Origin: Phyllosticta citriasiana
Taxonomy: Eukaryota > Ascomycota > Dothideomycetes > Botryosphaeriales > Phyllostictaceae
Direction: 5' to 3'
NCBI GenBank assembly: GCA_038021145.1
Contig: JBBPHT010000008.1
Span: forward strand, 1,798,001 to 1,862,000
DNA: 64,000 nt
A program made the translations under genes and the position numbers. Shown piece after piece: positions 45,030-57,300 of the stretch. The notes below the pieces were generated by a model. The model searched no databases and had not been told where the DNA came from. It saw only the letters and a program-made list of their open reading frames with translations. Each line of letters begins with the position of its first letter. The first letter of the stretch is position 1.

Positions 45030-46487
45030 ATGTCAAGAAAAAAGAAGAAGGCAGCGGCAGCGGCTAAAAAGAAGGTAGAACCCAAGTCATCACCGCCAGC
45101 CGAGTCCAAGCTACGGGTCCTGTTGCCATCGGGGAGACATCTCGAAAACCCATTTTCAAATCCATTTTCAGGAAACTTTAGCCAAGCACTATGGAGAGGG
45201 AGTGCGCGGTTTTCAAGGACATTACTTTCATTCTCATACGCCATGCTGCTCAATTCCTCTCGAGTCTGTCTGAATCTGGCGAGGAATACACCACAGTGGC
45301 TACGGCAACAGTGGGCGCGAAGAAATCTGGAACCCCCGAAACCCACCCCACCGAGCCAGCCCAAGGACCATTCAGGGACTTCAGTCAGCTCCCTGACGCA
45401 GCATCTCAAGGTCGCTGAGGATCTGCAGCGCTCTGTGCATCTTCTCATGCAGCAAAAGATCAAGGATGGCCGCGTCCATCTCGATCAACACATCCAACGA
45501 ACAGAGGGTTCCGTATCCTTAAGTATACGCAACATCTCAATGGTTCAGATCGGATCGAGCGGCCAGTCCAGCACCGCAACCCCATCAAGTACAGATCCAT
45601 TGACTGCAGGCCCATCGACTGCGGGCCCGTCGACTACAAGCTCGCCAGACGCAGACCCCTCAGCACCTGCGGACGGCCAAAAAGAAGACCAAGTCTTGGC
45701 TCACATGGACCTGATGATGACCCGGCTGCCCGTGCCAGCCAACGCAATGGAGACGAGCAAGGGGCGAAACAAAATAATCGACCGATCACGCAAGGCACTG
45801 CGCACCGAAGTGCTGCGAAGCTACCAAGCGCAAAACGCCAAAGGCCAAGTATGGTGCTGCATTCGACGCGAATGGCGGCCGGCGCGAGACGTGTGCACGG
45901 CGCACCTGGCCGCCGTCAGCATCGGCGACAACTACCTGCAATACGTCTTCAACGACGCCGGGCCGCACCTGTGGAACCCGGAAAACGCCATCCCCATCTC
46001 GGTCGACCTCGAAGACGCCCTGGACGCGGGCCAGATCGCCATCGTGCCCGCCCAGCCCGACGACGTCGACTTCTCCCCCGACCCCCACAACTCGGTGCCG
46101 CGCGACAACCGCTTCAAGATGGTCGTCTTCGACGACATGTTCACGACGTACGACGGCGAGTTCACCGCCGAGGACCTGCACGGCCGCCTGCTCGGCTTCC
46201 AGGACCCAGACTTCCGTCCCGGTCTGCGCTACGTGTGCTTCAACGTCGTCACGACGCTGGCGCGCCGCCAGCGCTACAAGGTGCTCGGCGCCGAGGGGGA
46301 CCTCGACAAGCTGGGCGACTCGCGCTTCCTGCTGGCTCCCGGCAAGTTCATCCATGATACGTGGTTGTTGAAGACGTGCGCGCAGCTGGGCATCGATTTG
46401 GATCAGCAGGCGCAGCCGCCGCAGAAGACGGGCGACGAAAAGATTGACGCTGCCCCGGCTTATGGGGGCTTCGAGGAGTATATCTAG
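45030..46487 (+). CDS. HNH-nuclease-like domain protein (last His not seen)
   Basis: Single exon, 485 residues, start CACCAAAATG. The N-terminus is Lys/Ala-rich (MSRKKKKAAAAAKKK), possibly a nuclear or RNA-binding tail. Residues 170-220 are a Ser/Thr/Pro linker with GPST repeats. The C-terminal domain has the layout of the fungal HNH_2-type fold: Cys276/277 and Cys289, His292 in TAHLAAVSIGDNYLQYVF, Asn319 in LWNPENAIPIS, then VDLEDALDAGQIAIVP, where a third catalytic His or Asn would be expected. Glu/Asp stands there instead. Fungi have many such HNH-like proteins, and several that I recall also lack this residue, so nuclease activity is doubtful. The sequence after 45840 is more GC-rich with codons ending in C or G. 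It follows P3 in the same direction. Confidence 0.65.
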   Translation: MSRKKKKAAAAAKKKVEPKSSPPAESKLRVLLPSGRHLENPFSNPFSGNFSQALWRGSARFSRTLLSFSYAMLLNSSRVCLNLARNTPQWLRQQWARRNLEPPKPTPPSQPKDHSGTSVSSLTQHLKVAEDLQRSVHLLMQQKIKDGRVHLDQHIQRTEGSVSLSIRNISMVQIGSSGQSSTATPSSTDPLTAGPSTAGPSTTSSPDADPSAPADGQKEDQVLAHMDLMMTRLPVPANAMETSKGRNKIIDRSRKALRTEVLRSYQAQNAKGQVWCCIRREWRPARDVCTAHLAAVSIGDNYLQYVFNDAGPHLWNPENAIPISVDLEDALDAGQIAIVPAQPDDVDFSPDPHNSVPRDNRFKMVVFDDMFTTYDGEFTAEDLHGRLLGFQDPDFRPGLRYVCFNVVTTLARRQRYKVLGAEGDLDKLGDSRFLLAPGKFIHDTWLLKTCAQLGIDLDQQAQPPQKTGDEKIDAAPAYGGFEEYI

Positions 46488-47000
46488 GTCAGCAGCTAGC
46501 ATATCGTCCATCATCAGCAGGGGAGCGGCGGCGGCGGTAGTAGCAGCAATTGTATCAACAGCATCAAAAGACATGCACGATACCAAAACGGGCGAACAGA
46601 GTCGACGCAGAAAACTGACGACCAATCTCCCCTTCCACTTCCCCTTCCCTCCATTTACACACATCCTTAGCAATTCAGCCAAAAGCACCGAATCTACCTC
46701 TTTCTGCCGCATAAACACGAGAACAAATAGAGATATACTCCAATATGGATTGTGAATGCTCAATCTCACTTGCTGGTTTGTTTGGTCTAGGTTTCGTCTA
46801 TCTATCTATCTAGGTAGGTAGGTAGGTAAGTAGGTAGGTAAGTAGGTATACAGCCGGGTGACAAACAGCCGAGAAGGAAACTTATGAAGATAACAAACAC
46901 GAGAGTACCTACGTATTCGTACTTCTCGAGAAGAGTAGTAAGAAAAGAAAAGCATACACATCCACCCACCGCAGCCGCCCCAACTGCAACTCAACTTGCC
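46488..47000. other. Convergent intergenic region with TAGG repeat
   Basis: 513 bases between the ends of the HNH gene (+) and the CLC gene (-). It contains a TCTA/TAGG tetranucleotide run at 46801-46849. No gene is seen. Confidence 0.6.
46801..46849. repeat. TCTA/TAGG tetranucleotide repeat
   Basis: TCTA units pass into TAGG/TAAG units. GTAGG motifs of the same kind occur near 5710 and 10758. Confidence 0.85.
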
Positions 47001-50000
47001 TCATCGACGTCTCCCCTCACCATGCTCAAACTCGTCATCCGAGCCAAAGCCGTCGTCGTCATCGTCATCAAGCACATCAACGCCGGCATCCGCGCTCAAC
47101 AAACCCCTTTCCTCGCCACGGTGTCCCTCTCTCAATTTACCGCCGCCAGCGCCGAGGACGCCGCCACCCCTTCTGATAGTGGCGCCGCCACCCGCACTCT
47201 CGTTCCGCTCACTCGCCGCCGCGACGCCGATGCCATCGGGATCCGCCTCGTTGAGCACGAACCAGACGTCCTTCTTCGTCATCAAACCGCGGAGGCAGCC
47301 GCGTTCGACGAAGAGAACGTAGCGCAAGCCGAGGCGGCTGAACATGTTGACCGTGAGCTGCAAGCTGGATCGGGCGTTGAGCGTAATGGGCGTCTGGTCC
47401 ATCCAGGGCCGCAAGTCGAGGGCGAGGGATGGTTGCGTCGTCGCGGCCGTCGCATACGGCGTCGACGACGAGAGCGGCGCGAAGTAGGCGTCGGCGTGCG
47501 GAGGGAGACCGGTGCCGGCGGGCCCGCCACGGGCGAGGGCGCGCGAGAGGGCGTATGCGAGCTCCGTGCGCGAAATGTAGCCCAGCAGCAGCGCGTCGGT
47601 TGGGTTGTCGATCACTGGGAAGCCGCGGAACGAGAGCTGGGCCAGCAACGCGCGCAGCGACTGGATCGTGTGGCCCGTTGCCGTGATGACGACCAGGTCG
47701 TCCATGCGCGTCATGACCTGCGAGGCGGGAACGTCGGGGACTGCGCTGTTCGTGTCCGAGTCGCGGTTGTCGAGGAACGGGTACCCGTTGAAGTGGATCC
47801 ACGCTTCGTAGATGCCGCGCGGTGAGACGAAGTCGCCGACCCATTTGCTGATCATAACGGCCACCATGATGGGCAGCACATACGTGAGGGCTCCCGTGAG
47901 TTCAAACATGATGACGACAATGGATACTGTCATGCGAGTTGCACCCCCAATGGCCGACGCGGCTCCAATGATGGCGTACGTCCCTGGCGTTACGCATGGC
48001 ACGTCTGGTTCGCAGGCGGCAAAAAGGTACCACGTCGGATGCGCCTTTTGGAGCAACGAGACGATTAGTCCAACCGCACGGCCGTAGAGAGCGCCAATGG
48101 CCATGGACGGAAGGAGAATACCCGCGGGAATCAGGAGACCAAAAGTGACGCTCGCAAGAAGAAATCCCAGGAACGCCGAAACAATCAAGAGCGTCAAGAC
48201 GCCCGTGTTGGCCTTGCCCGACTTGCACAGCTCCAGTTGGTCGTCTTGAATATCCACACACTCGGCGAAGAGGACGTACAGGAGCTCCGAAGCCTGAGCG
48301 CGCATGAACTTGATTGGGAAGCCGATGATGGCAGTAATGAGGCTGACGGCAACCACTTCGCGAATCGGCCCCTTGAAGAAGGGATTGTTGCGCCGTATCT
48401 GCGCAATCTTGAGGTTCAGCTTGATGAAAAGACCGCCATAAAGGCCGCCGATGATTCCGAGAAAGGCAAAAGGGACAATTTCGAATCCATGCCATCCAGT
48501 GTGGTAAGTGACTTGGTACAAGACAAGTTTGTTGGTCCGAAAGGGGTCGAAAGAGTGCAAGGCCACGGCACCCAGCATGGCGCAAACGAAGCTTTGCCAC
48601 ATCGTTTTGTCGGGAAAATAGTACGATAGTTGCTACGAACATCAGCATGGTCATGAAGGGTCCCTGGGTTCATTACCTCCAAGCTGAACAAAACGCCACC
48701 CACAGGAGCGCCAAAGGCCACCGAGATGCCTGCTGCCGCAGCAGCTGATAGCACCTCTCTCTTGCGCGCCTCGTTATTATTGATGGAGCTGAACAACTTC
48801 ATGATCACGTTGGCACAACAACAAGCCACATGGACGAGTGGGCCTTCCTTTCCGAGCCACAGTCCTGATGCCACGGCCAGACACTGCATCTCGTCATTAG
48901 CCGATCAAAAGCAGTTTGGGAGACGTAATTACCAGCCCCAAAGACTTGATGACAAGCGTCCACGTCCCCATGAAATACCGAATGACAAACCCGCCCAAGA
49001 CCGTCTTGATCTCGGGGATTCCGCTATGCTTTGCGTAAATGGCATGGTGCTTGACCAAAATGCTGGCGCACGCTGCAAAAACGACCTGTGGCCCGTCAGC
49101 AAGAGCGCACAGAGCTTTGCGGGGGACGTACCGATAGGAGGACAAAGAAAAGATACTCCACGACGTAGCTGCCACCCTTGGAGGTAGCTCCAAGGGCCGA
49201 GCTCCACGGATGCCAGTCGGAGCACTGCGCCAGCTCTGCGGTCCATCAGCAGAAGCAGCTTCCCCAATGTTGAACCTACGCACCGTCATAGCCCCAGCAG
49301 CAAAACACCTTGTTTAGATAAAAGCGGCCATCGCCACCTTCATTCTTACAATATCCCGTCTTGAGGTCGCCAAGCCAATCGCTCGCGACGTCGATAAACG
49401 CCGAAATCCAGCCACTTGCCAGGCCCGTCAGGATCAAGACGATCCAGATCTGGCTCGCGTCGGCCAGCTGCTTGATATGGCCGAGGATGCCCGATGCGCT
49501 GGAATACAGCAGCCGCAGACGCTGGCGCTCCTTGGCGTACTCAAAGATCCAGTCAATGGCGGTCATGTCGTCATAGCCAACGCGGCGGCCTGGACCTTCG
49601 ACATTCCAATCCACACCAGCGGCACCACCGATCACATTATTACTATGGCGCTCGTCGGCCTCATCGTCGTAGTAGAGCGGGTCGGCGACGCTGCCGCCGT
49701 CGACGTCGGGCGCGGCGCTGGCGCTGCGGTTGCGCCGGTGCTGTGCGCGCGTCGGCAGAGGCGAGTGCGAGGGCGAGGGCGACGGCTGGCGGCCGGTTGC
49801 AGAGAGCGGGACGGCGAGAAACTTGGGGAACGACAGCCCTCCTGGCGCTGGGGGTTTGGGTTTGCGCTTGAAAGACATGCTGGCGGGCGCGGGGCGGCGC
49901 ATTTGCTGTCAGCGACCATGTATGTACTGTACTGTGCAACTTACTCACCGTTGTTGCAGCGAGGGGTCGAGTGGGTCCGAGTTTAGCAGCGTGGCTTCAT

Positions 50001-50193
50001 CATCATTGTCGCTTTGGTGGTGGTTGAGGTGGTTGAGGTGGAGGTCGTCGTCCGACGTCGACGAGTCGGCGCTGCGACTGGACGACGGCTCGGCGGTATC
50101 ATGGTTGTTGTGGAGATCGGCCTGTGCCTGTGTCTGTGCCTGCTGCTGGCCTTGCGCGGCGGTGGGAGGTGGGCTGGTCGTGGTCGCGGCCAT
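47001..50193 (-). CDS. CLC-family chloride channel/transporter with C-terminal CBS pair
   Basis: Six exons on the minus strand: 50193-49949, 49879-49284, 49235-49132, 49085-48933, 48889-48677 and 48632-47001, together 980 residues. The N-terminal 240 residues are hydrophilic. The channel core has the CLC signatures: SGIPEIKTVLGGF, GKEGPLVHVACC with the gating Glu, and IPAGILLPSMAIGALYG. About ten or more membrane segments follow in the usual order. Two CBS domains lie in the last 300 residues (VMTRMDDLVVITATGHT and MDQTPITLNARSS), and the tail is Gly/Asp-rich. Fungal relatives such as yeast Gef1 act in Golgi, vacuole or plasma membrane and support copper and iron homeostasis and pH regulation. 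Every splice site used is GT-AG and keeps the frame. Plasma-membrane versus endomembrane location cannot be decided here. Confidence 0.9.
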
Positions 50194-50945
50194 GGGCAGT
50201 GCGTGACGCGTCGGACATGTCTGGTGTAGGCGTTGGTGTTGCAGAGCGGCGGATGCGCCCTACGCTGTCGTGTCCTGCGGGAAGCCAGGGTGCGCCGCCC
50301 AACTGACCCGCAAAAAGCTTAAAGTGACTTGCTCAGGACGGTCCATCTTGTTCTTTGAATGCATTCACTCGTCTCACAATAGCCATTGGCATCTCTATAA
50401 ATTTAGAGAAGCTTCACGGGCGGGTTGAGCCACCATCCGCCAAAAGGGCTTGATTTTATCGAGCTCCAGCCGTCTCCCCAGATGATCTTCCATAACGTCA
50501 TTGCTCTGCCGACAGCATGGCCTGTGCTCTGCGAGCAGCTGTAACCTTCAGGAAATTGGGGGGTTTTTTTTGATCGTCCACATTCGCAGGGACTGCTTTC
50601 CCACCAAGCGAAGATGTTTTTGTCGTGCGAGCAGCGGCCGCAGCGTGAGGCGGCCGTCAGCCTGTCAAAATGTCAACTGCCAGTGTCCCTGTCCCTTGCT
50701 AAGACCATCTCGTTGCTAGGCCATCTCTTGGCATTGCCTGTTATCCAACTTTCTTCCGACCAGCTAGATTCCAGTGTATGTCAATTCCATTATTTTTGTT
50801 GGGCTTGGTATGACGAATTCTGGATGATGTTGATTGCTGGGGATGAACTTGTCAATAAAAGGGGGTAAACAAGGCCTTCAACACCTCGCCGCAAATATTA
50901 AACACTCAAACATATTAAAGGAACTTCCAGCTCATCACACCGCGA
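50194..50945. other. Intergenic region between CLC and permease genes
   Basis: 752 bases upstream of the CLC gene and downstream of the permease gene. No gene is seen. Confidence 0.5.
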
Positions 50946-52881
50946 TCAAATCTTCTCCGCCTTTCCATAACCTCTACCTCTGCCCACTGCCCCTCTCAGC
51001 ACCATCTCGGCCTCCCTCTTCTTCTCGTCGTCATCCTCTTTGACCTTTGTCATGCCATCGGCAAAGCGCTTGCCATTGACGAACCACCACACGAGAGCGA
51101 TAATGGCAATACTGCCGACGCAAACGCACGTGTAGTTCATGTTTTCAGCCGTCACGGGCTGGTAGTAGGGGAACGAGAAGAAGACGATGGCGAAGACGAG
51201 CCAGCACACCGTGACGATGTTGACGAAGAGACCCGGCGCGAAGCCCATGTGGAAGCGGCCGCGGACTAAGACTTGTCGTCGTTGCAGGATGTTGGTCAGG
51301 ATCGGAATGAGGTAGGCCATGTTGTTTATCGTGACGGCGGAGCCGAGCATGGCGTTGAAAGCAGTCGATGAACCTTTTTTGAATTGGTCAGCTCAAAAGT
51401 GCCAGAGATAATCTCGCGCAACTTACCCAAGTAGATACATCCCAGCGCCGCACACACGGCTGTCACTAGCAACTGCGCGTTGAACGGAACGCCCCAAGTT
51501 TTCGAGACCTGCGACAACCATCTGCTTCCCGGGATGCCACGATCTCTGGCAAAGGCCCACACAACTCGACTCGTGCTGAGCTGGCTGCCGACCATGCACG
51601 GGCCGAGCGCGACCCAAAGGAGGAAAATGAGCGCAAAAGCTCCGCCCGTCGATGATGTTGCCTGGCGGAAGAGCTCGGCAAGGGGCAGGCCAGTTGAAGA
51701 GTCGGACAGCGCCGCGTAGTCCTGGACGGAGAACATGAGCGCAACGAGGTATGTAAGTCCGGTGACGAAGGCGATGAGGAGCGTGCAAAGCAGCGCGAGC
51801 GGCGCGTTGCGTGAAGGATTGGGCATTTCTTCGGTGATGTGCGTGATGCCGTCGAGACCTCCGAGCGAGTAAAGAGGGTTGACAAGGCCACTATCACAGG
51901 TCAGCCGCATTACACCAGATTTTCAAAATTCGCATACGTGATGAAGCAAATGACGTTATTCTCCCAGCCAGTGTTGTTGATCCATGTCCTGAAGACGAAT
52001 TCGGCATCATTGTGCTTTGGGGCCGCGGCAACCACGGTGACGAGAAGAACGAACCAGGCGAGTTGGAGGTAGAAGACTGGAGCAAATCAGCAACGTAGTT
52101 TGAAAGGAACAAGGGGAACACCATACGAGAGAACCTGTTCATGGCCGGAATAAGCCTGTTGCCAAAAAGAACGATGCCAGCAGTGGCAAGATTCGTAATC
52201 TGATACACCACAAAGGTCATCCAGGCCTTGATGACAATGTCACTCCGATACAGAGTAATCAACGCCATTAAGTTTTGCGCATAGACGAGGTTTGTCGACG
52301 CCGTGGTAAAGATCCATCCCGAGACGCTCCACCAGCCAGTGACGAATGACAGGAATCCGCTGTATTTTGCTGGTGCTATGGCGGCCACCCAGTGGTACTG
52401 AGTATTGTTAGAGCAGTCCAATTGAACGGGAAGTTTGACTGACCATGCCACCTTCCGTTGGATATGCCGAAACGAATTCGGCCAACGACGCGCCCAGAAA
52501 GGACTGCAGAATAAAGACCAGGATGAAGCCATAAATAACAGCACCGGGTCCGCCCGCATCGATTTCAGTGATCAAACTGTATGGTCGTCAGCGCCAATTG
52601 TGCGCGTTGCTGAAGGACGTTTTACCCCAGGCCCAAACCCGTCCAAGAAATGGTGGTCGTCGACGCCAATCCGATCAAGCTGAAGACGGTGAAATGGCGC
52701 TTGAGTTCCTGCTGATGGCCCCTAATCGAATGGCGGGTCATAATTTCAGTCGCCGAATGAGATGCAGGCCGCAAACTCACATCTGCTGGAGACGCAGCTT
52801 GTCCGCATCGTGGCTGTCGACTGTGACAACATTGGAGTCGGCGGGAGACTTGGCCTCGGAGCTTGCCTTTGGCTCGACCAT
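50946..52881 (-). CDS. APC-superfamily amino acid/choline permease
   Basis: Seven exons on the minus strand: 52881-52781, 52721-52626, 52576-52444, 52397-52127, 52076-51938, 51890-51427 and 51373-50946, giving 543 residues. All six introns are short (39-67 bases) and GT-AG. The N-terminus is hydrophilic. Twelve membrane segments can be placed, starting at FTVFSLIGLASTTTISWTG. Family signatures include EFVSAYPTEGGMYHW after the third segment and THITEEMPNPSRNAPLAL after the eighth. This is the fungal branch that includes the choline transporter Hnm1 and the GABA permease Uga4, so the substrate could be choline, GABA or another amine. The C-terminus is short, Lys/Glu/Asp-rich and cytoplasmic, as is usual where ubiquitin-driven turnover occurs. 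Confidence 0.85.
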
Positions 52882-54331
52882 GGCGCAACAGCGGCGATGC
52901 GGAAAAAGGAGATGGCAAGTTCGCACAAAAAAAAAAAAAAAAAAAAAAAAGAACCACAAGAGCTTTGAGAAGCAGCTAGCTCATGTGGCGGTCACAGGCG
53001 AGAAGATGGTCAGGTCCTTTGGGAGATTCGCAGCAGAACCAGGAAAGGCTTGCTTCTGGCAGACCGAACGGACAAAAACGAATCGAAAAGAGGCTCGCCC
53101 GCGTCTTTGACATTTTGTGGCCTTCTTCGCCAGCACCCACGTGGGAAAGGAACATGGGACGGGGGAAGGCCCGGCCCGGGAGGGGGTGAGGGTCGCTGGA
53201 CGCTGGTCGCACGACACGGCCGATATGATTGATTCTTTGAGCGTCTGTTTCCAGCAGAGATCCTCGCTATCAGGGTCCAATCGAGACGGCGCTGGTGGAG
53301 AAGGGAGGCGACGCTTAGGGGAACCGTCCGCCAGCCCGTCGGCAAAGAGCGGGCTACCTGGCTCGTGTGATGGCCGAGTTCGCCGGTTGGCCTTGTCGTC
53401 TGCTCGTCTGGATCAATCCGAGTCCAGAGCGTCTTCATTCTGTGCCTTGCCAATCTGTCGCTCGTTGTTTTCGCTGGTGATAACGGTTTCGCTGATGCGA
53501 TGCGCTGTTTACCTTGGATAAGCCACTCGGAGATCCAAGGACGAGAGGCGAGTCGCTCCCGCGCTGTCTTGGGAAATGCTCTGTGAATCCATCGTGAAAG
53601 AGGTAACCAACTGCTGTATTCAGTGCCGTGGCTCCGAATGAAGCAGATGTCAAGCAAACGAAGGGTGCGGTGTTGCTGTCAGTCGCCTTTAGCAAAGCAC
53701 AACGTCCGCGGAGCCGAAAATATATGTGCCGCGTCGATCCACTTTTCGCAAAAATTGAAACTGGGACTGTGGGACAGAGCCGAGATGAATCGCGGGGCGT
53801 TCGGCCAGGTCGATCGAGAAAGGTGAAGAAGAATTCCAGTTGGCGTGCGGCAAAACAAGTGGCGTGCATGAGCGGCGATAGAGACATGGTTGCAGAAGAG
53901 GAACCCATTTGTTCCGCTTAGAGCGATATGGCCTTGCTTCCCTGTGCATCACCAATACACGACCAGTTTGCTGCTTGGCCAATCGCTCCAACGACAAATC
54001 AATCACACCTCCTAAATGACTGTGCAACTCCATCTATCGAGTTGAATTTTGTGATTCTATTCTACACATTGGAGGATCTTTGTCAACCACAACCCATCCC
54101 TCCAACCCACCATGACCGCCGTCTTACCCGTTGCTTTTGCGCCTCCATCCACCTCGGCCTAATGACTTGTTATTTTACAATTGATTTCGTCCCCATAAGA
54201 TTGCTGACCACCTGAAAATGCCAGCCCACGCCATCCTATGCTCTGCCCGCTCTGATGATTGTATTTTACAGTGCCCTTGCCGAACCGCAGGGACCAAGGT
54301 ACCTAGTAATAGCAGCGATGGGGAGTCCTGA
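52882..54331. other. Intergenic region between permease and RING genes
   Basis: 1450 bases holding the permease promoter and the 3' flank of the RING gene. A poly-A tract of about 24 bases lies at 52927-52950, close to the permease start. A minus-strand open frame of 215 codons (53010-53657) is Arg/Ser-rich with no recognisable family and overlaps other frames, so I do not call it. Confidence 0.5.
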
Positions 54332-57300
54332 TTACCTCCATCGCTGGGCTTCGCGCTCGCTCTCCACCCGCCTCGCCCTGGCTTCGTCGTTTTCCTCGTC
54401 TTCATATTTGTAGCTAAGCCGTCGCTGCTTCCGATGGCTGTGGCTGTGGCCATGACTGTGTCCGTTGCTCCGCTCCGAGTCCTTGGCTTCGACAGCATCG
54501 CTGCCACGCCGTCTTTTGCTGCTGCTGCTGCTTCCGTGTCTGTCCCTCTCACGGTGGTCGCGCTCTCTTTCGCGGTCCGCGCTGGGCCCTGTTGGTGGCG
54601 CGGCCTCTTTGTCTTCATCTCCTCCCCGCTTGCGCTTGTCGCCTGTTCCACCACTGGATTTGTGTTGGAGAGAGGCCCGGCGCTGCACTTCTTTGAGCAT
54701 ACGTTCGCGGTTGCGTGCTTCACGCTCGAGCGTAATCGGGTCCATTGCGGCAGCTGAGGACGACGTCGCAGAACCCGAAGTCTGCGAGACGCTGTTGCGG
54801 CGGGACGACGACTCGCGGTCACGGTGGCGCGAAGGCCCCTTGGGCGCATCTGCCATGGCCTTTGGGCCCGTCGGGGGTGGCATCATGCTGGAGGGACCGC
54901 TCGGTGGGTTTAGCCTGTCCTTTGAGCGACCTTGGATTTTGAATTCCGTTTCGTCAGCAACGGAGCCAGTTCTGGATGCTTGCTCATCCTTACGAGCGGC
55001 CCTCTCAGACCTCTCCTTATCCTTTTCCTTCTCGCGGCGACGGCGCGACGAACGATGGTGGCGATCTTCATACTCGTAGTCGTCATAGTCGCGCGATGGA
55101 GAAACCGAACGCTCACGTTCACGGCGGGAGCGCTTGCGGTCCTTTTCTTTCTCCCTCTCCCGCTCGCGTTCTCTTTCCTTTTCCTTTCTGCGCTCACGCT
55201 CTCTTTCGTAGTCGCTGTCGCGATCACGGTATTTGTCGCGCTTGCTGCGGCGACCTGACTCGCTTGAAAAGTCATCGCCATTTGCGACGCTGGCATCATC
55301 ATCGCGTCCATCGATGGGCGTCCTGGACCGGTGACGATGCCTGCGATGTTCGTGGCTGCGGTCGCGGTGGCGAGAAGAGCGGTGGCGATCCTTTTCTTTC
55401 TCGCGATCCCGCCTGCTGCGGTGCCGGGACGAGTCTTCGACTGAAGGCTCCCTGGTGCGGTCTTTGCTGTGTCCGCCGTAGCGCGACTCTTCGTAGGCAG
55501 CCTCGTCCTCTTCGTCCTCATAGCGACGGCGATGACGTCGTTTGTCCTCGCGTCGCTCGCGGTCCGTCTCCTCGGAAGCGCTGCGGGACCGATAACGATG
55601 TCTGTGGCGATGCCGACGAGGTGAACGTGAGCGGGACCTGTCAGGGCTTCTCGACTTCGACTTTGGCCTCGACTGGGAGGCGCTGCGCGAACGCTCCCGA
55701 TCGGGTGATTTGCTGCTTGAAGGTTAGAGACATGTCAACGTCAAAACCAGGGGCAACTGACCTCTTGATAGACCTTGGAGGGGCAGACTCCGAAGGCGTC
55801 CAGCCTGGGCGTCCGGGGCCTCCAGGGCCGAAGCCGCTTCTCAGTCTTCCACTTGCTCCTGTATTGGGAAGACCTTCTCGCATGGCTCGGGGTCCAGTTG
55901 GAGCGCCCTCTACACCCACGCCTTTGGGCTCACCACCGGCAAGGACCGTGACTTCACCACTAAAGGCACCGCTATTGCTTAATCCTGGACCGCCACGACC
56001 AATCAGTCCGCCGCGGAAATTGTTGTACCCGCCACGTCCAAAACCTCGGCCTCGGCCTCGCCCACCAAAGTCATAAGGAGAATTCCAGCCCATCGACGTG
56101 TCGTGTGGCATACCCTGCATGCTGCCCATGGCCATGTACGAAGGGTCCATCGGCCCCATCGGGCCCATTGGTCCCATGGACATGTTCATCCCCATAGGCC
56201 CAGCTTGACTGAATGCACCCATGGAATTAGGCTGGAATGGCTGATGGAACCCTTCTTGAGACTGTTGGATCCCTTGCTCTTGCTGGGGACCTTCCTGATT
56301 CGTCGCCGTGGGTTCAGCTGCCGGCGTCGTCTCGGGCTGGTCTACTGGCTCATCTACCTGATTTTCCCGTTGTGTTTCTGCCACGTTAGTATCACTTGCA
56401 CCTTGACCGGCAGTGTCATCGTGGCCGCTGTCCTGGGCATCTAGTGGGTTCTCGTGTGGTTGATCTTCGTGCTTGTTTTCGTTTTGTTGAGATTCCGGAG
56501 GGACTGGCGTATTCGAGTCGGTGGGACCGGGTTCAGAAGTGCTTTGGCGCTGCATGCCCAGCGGTAGCTGATGGACGAACGCTTCCTCTGCGGCCTCTGG
56601 CGCTTGCTTGGCGTCGTTGTTGTTGTCAATCTGACCGCCTTGACCAGAGGGTTGGTCTTCCACAGCGGAAATCTCTTGACCATCGTCCGGGCCAGCACCT
56701 GCCGTTTCCCCTTGCTGGCCCTGACCAGTGGCTTCCTGCGGTTGCTGCTGCTGACCAAACGTGCCGGATCCAGGGAAACGATTCTGGTTCTGGAAATTAT
56801 TCTTTGCGAACTGCTGTTGACGATGATTCATCTGAGGGAAATGCCCTTGCTGGTGCGATTGTTGATTATATCCACCTCCGGGATAATAGCCAGCATTTGC
56901 GCCACCAAAGTCATTACCACTCATCTGCCGTCCATTCCATCCGCCACCGTATCCTCCGCCGTAGCCCATGCCCATGTTCATCCCGTTCATGCCCATGCCT
57001 TGTCCCCCAAAGCCTCCGAACATTCCTTGGGACATGGCCATCGGGTCCACCCCCATGCCAGGCATGCCTGTATCTTGAATAAGTAACATGCAACTGATCC
57101 TGCGTGATATTAAAACTTACCCATAATGCCAAAGCTATTCCAGTTTCCGTTTTGCATGCCAGGCATGCCATTCATCATCATGGGGTTGAAGCCACCAGGG
57201 CCCCAGTTGACACTTGCAAAGGCGGCCTGGTTTTGGTCGAATCCAAAGTTGCTGTTGAACAGTTGCCCCTGCTCTTGTGCACCGTTCGCGCCTCCGCTCC

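Noticed and set aside
53010..53657. 215-codon minus-strand open frame between permease and RING genes
   Set aside because: No family resemblance, Arg/Ser/Pro-rich, no convincing start context; overlaps other open frames.
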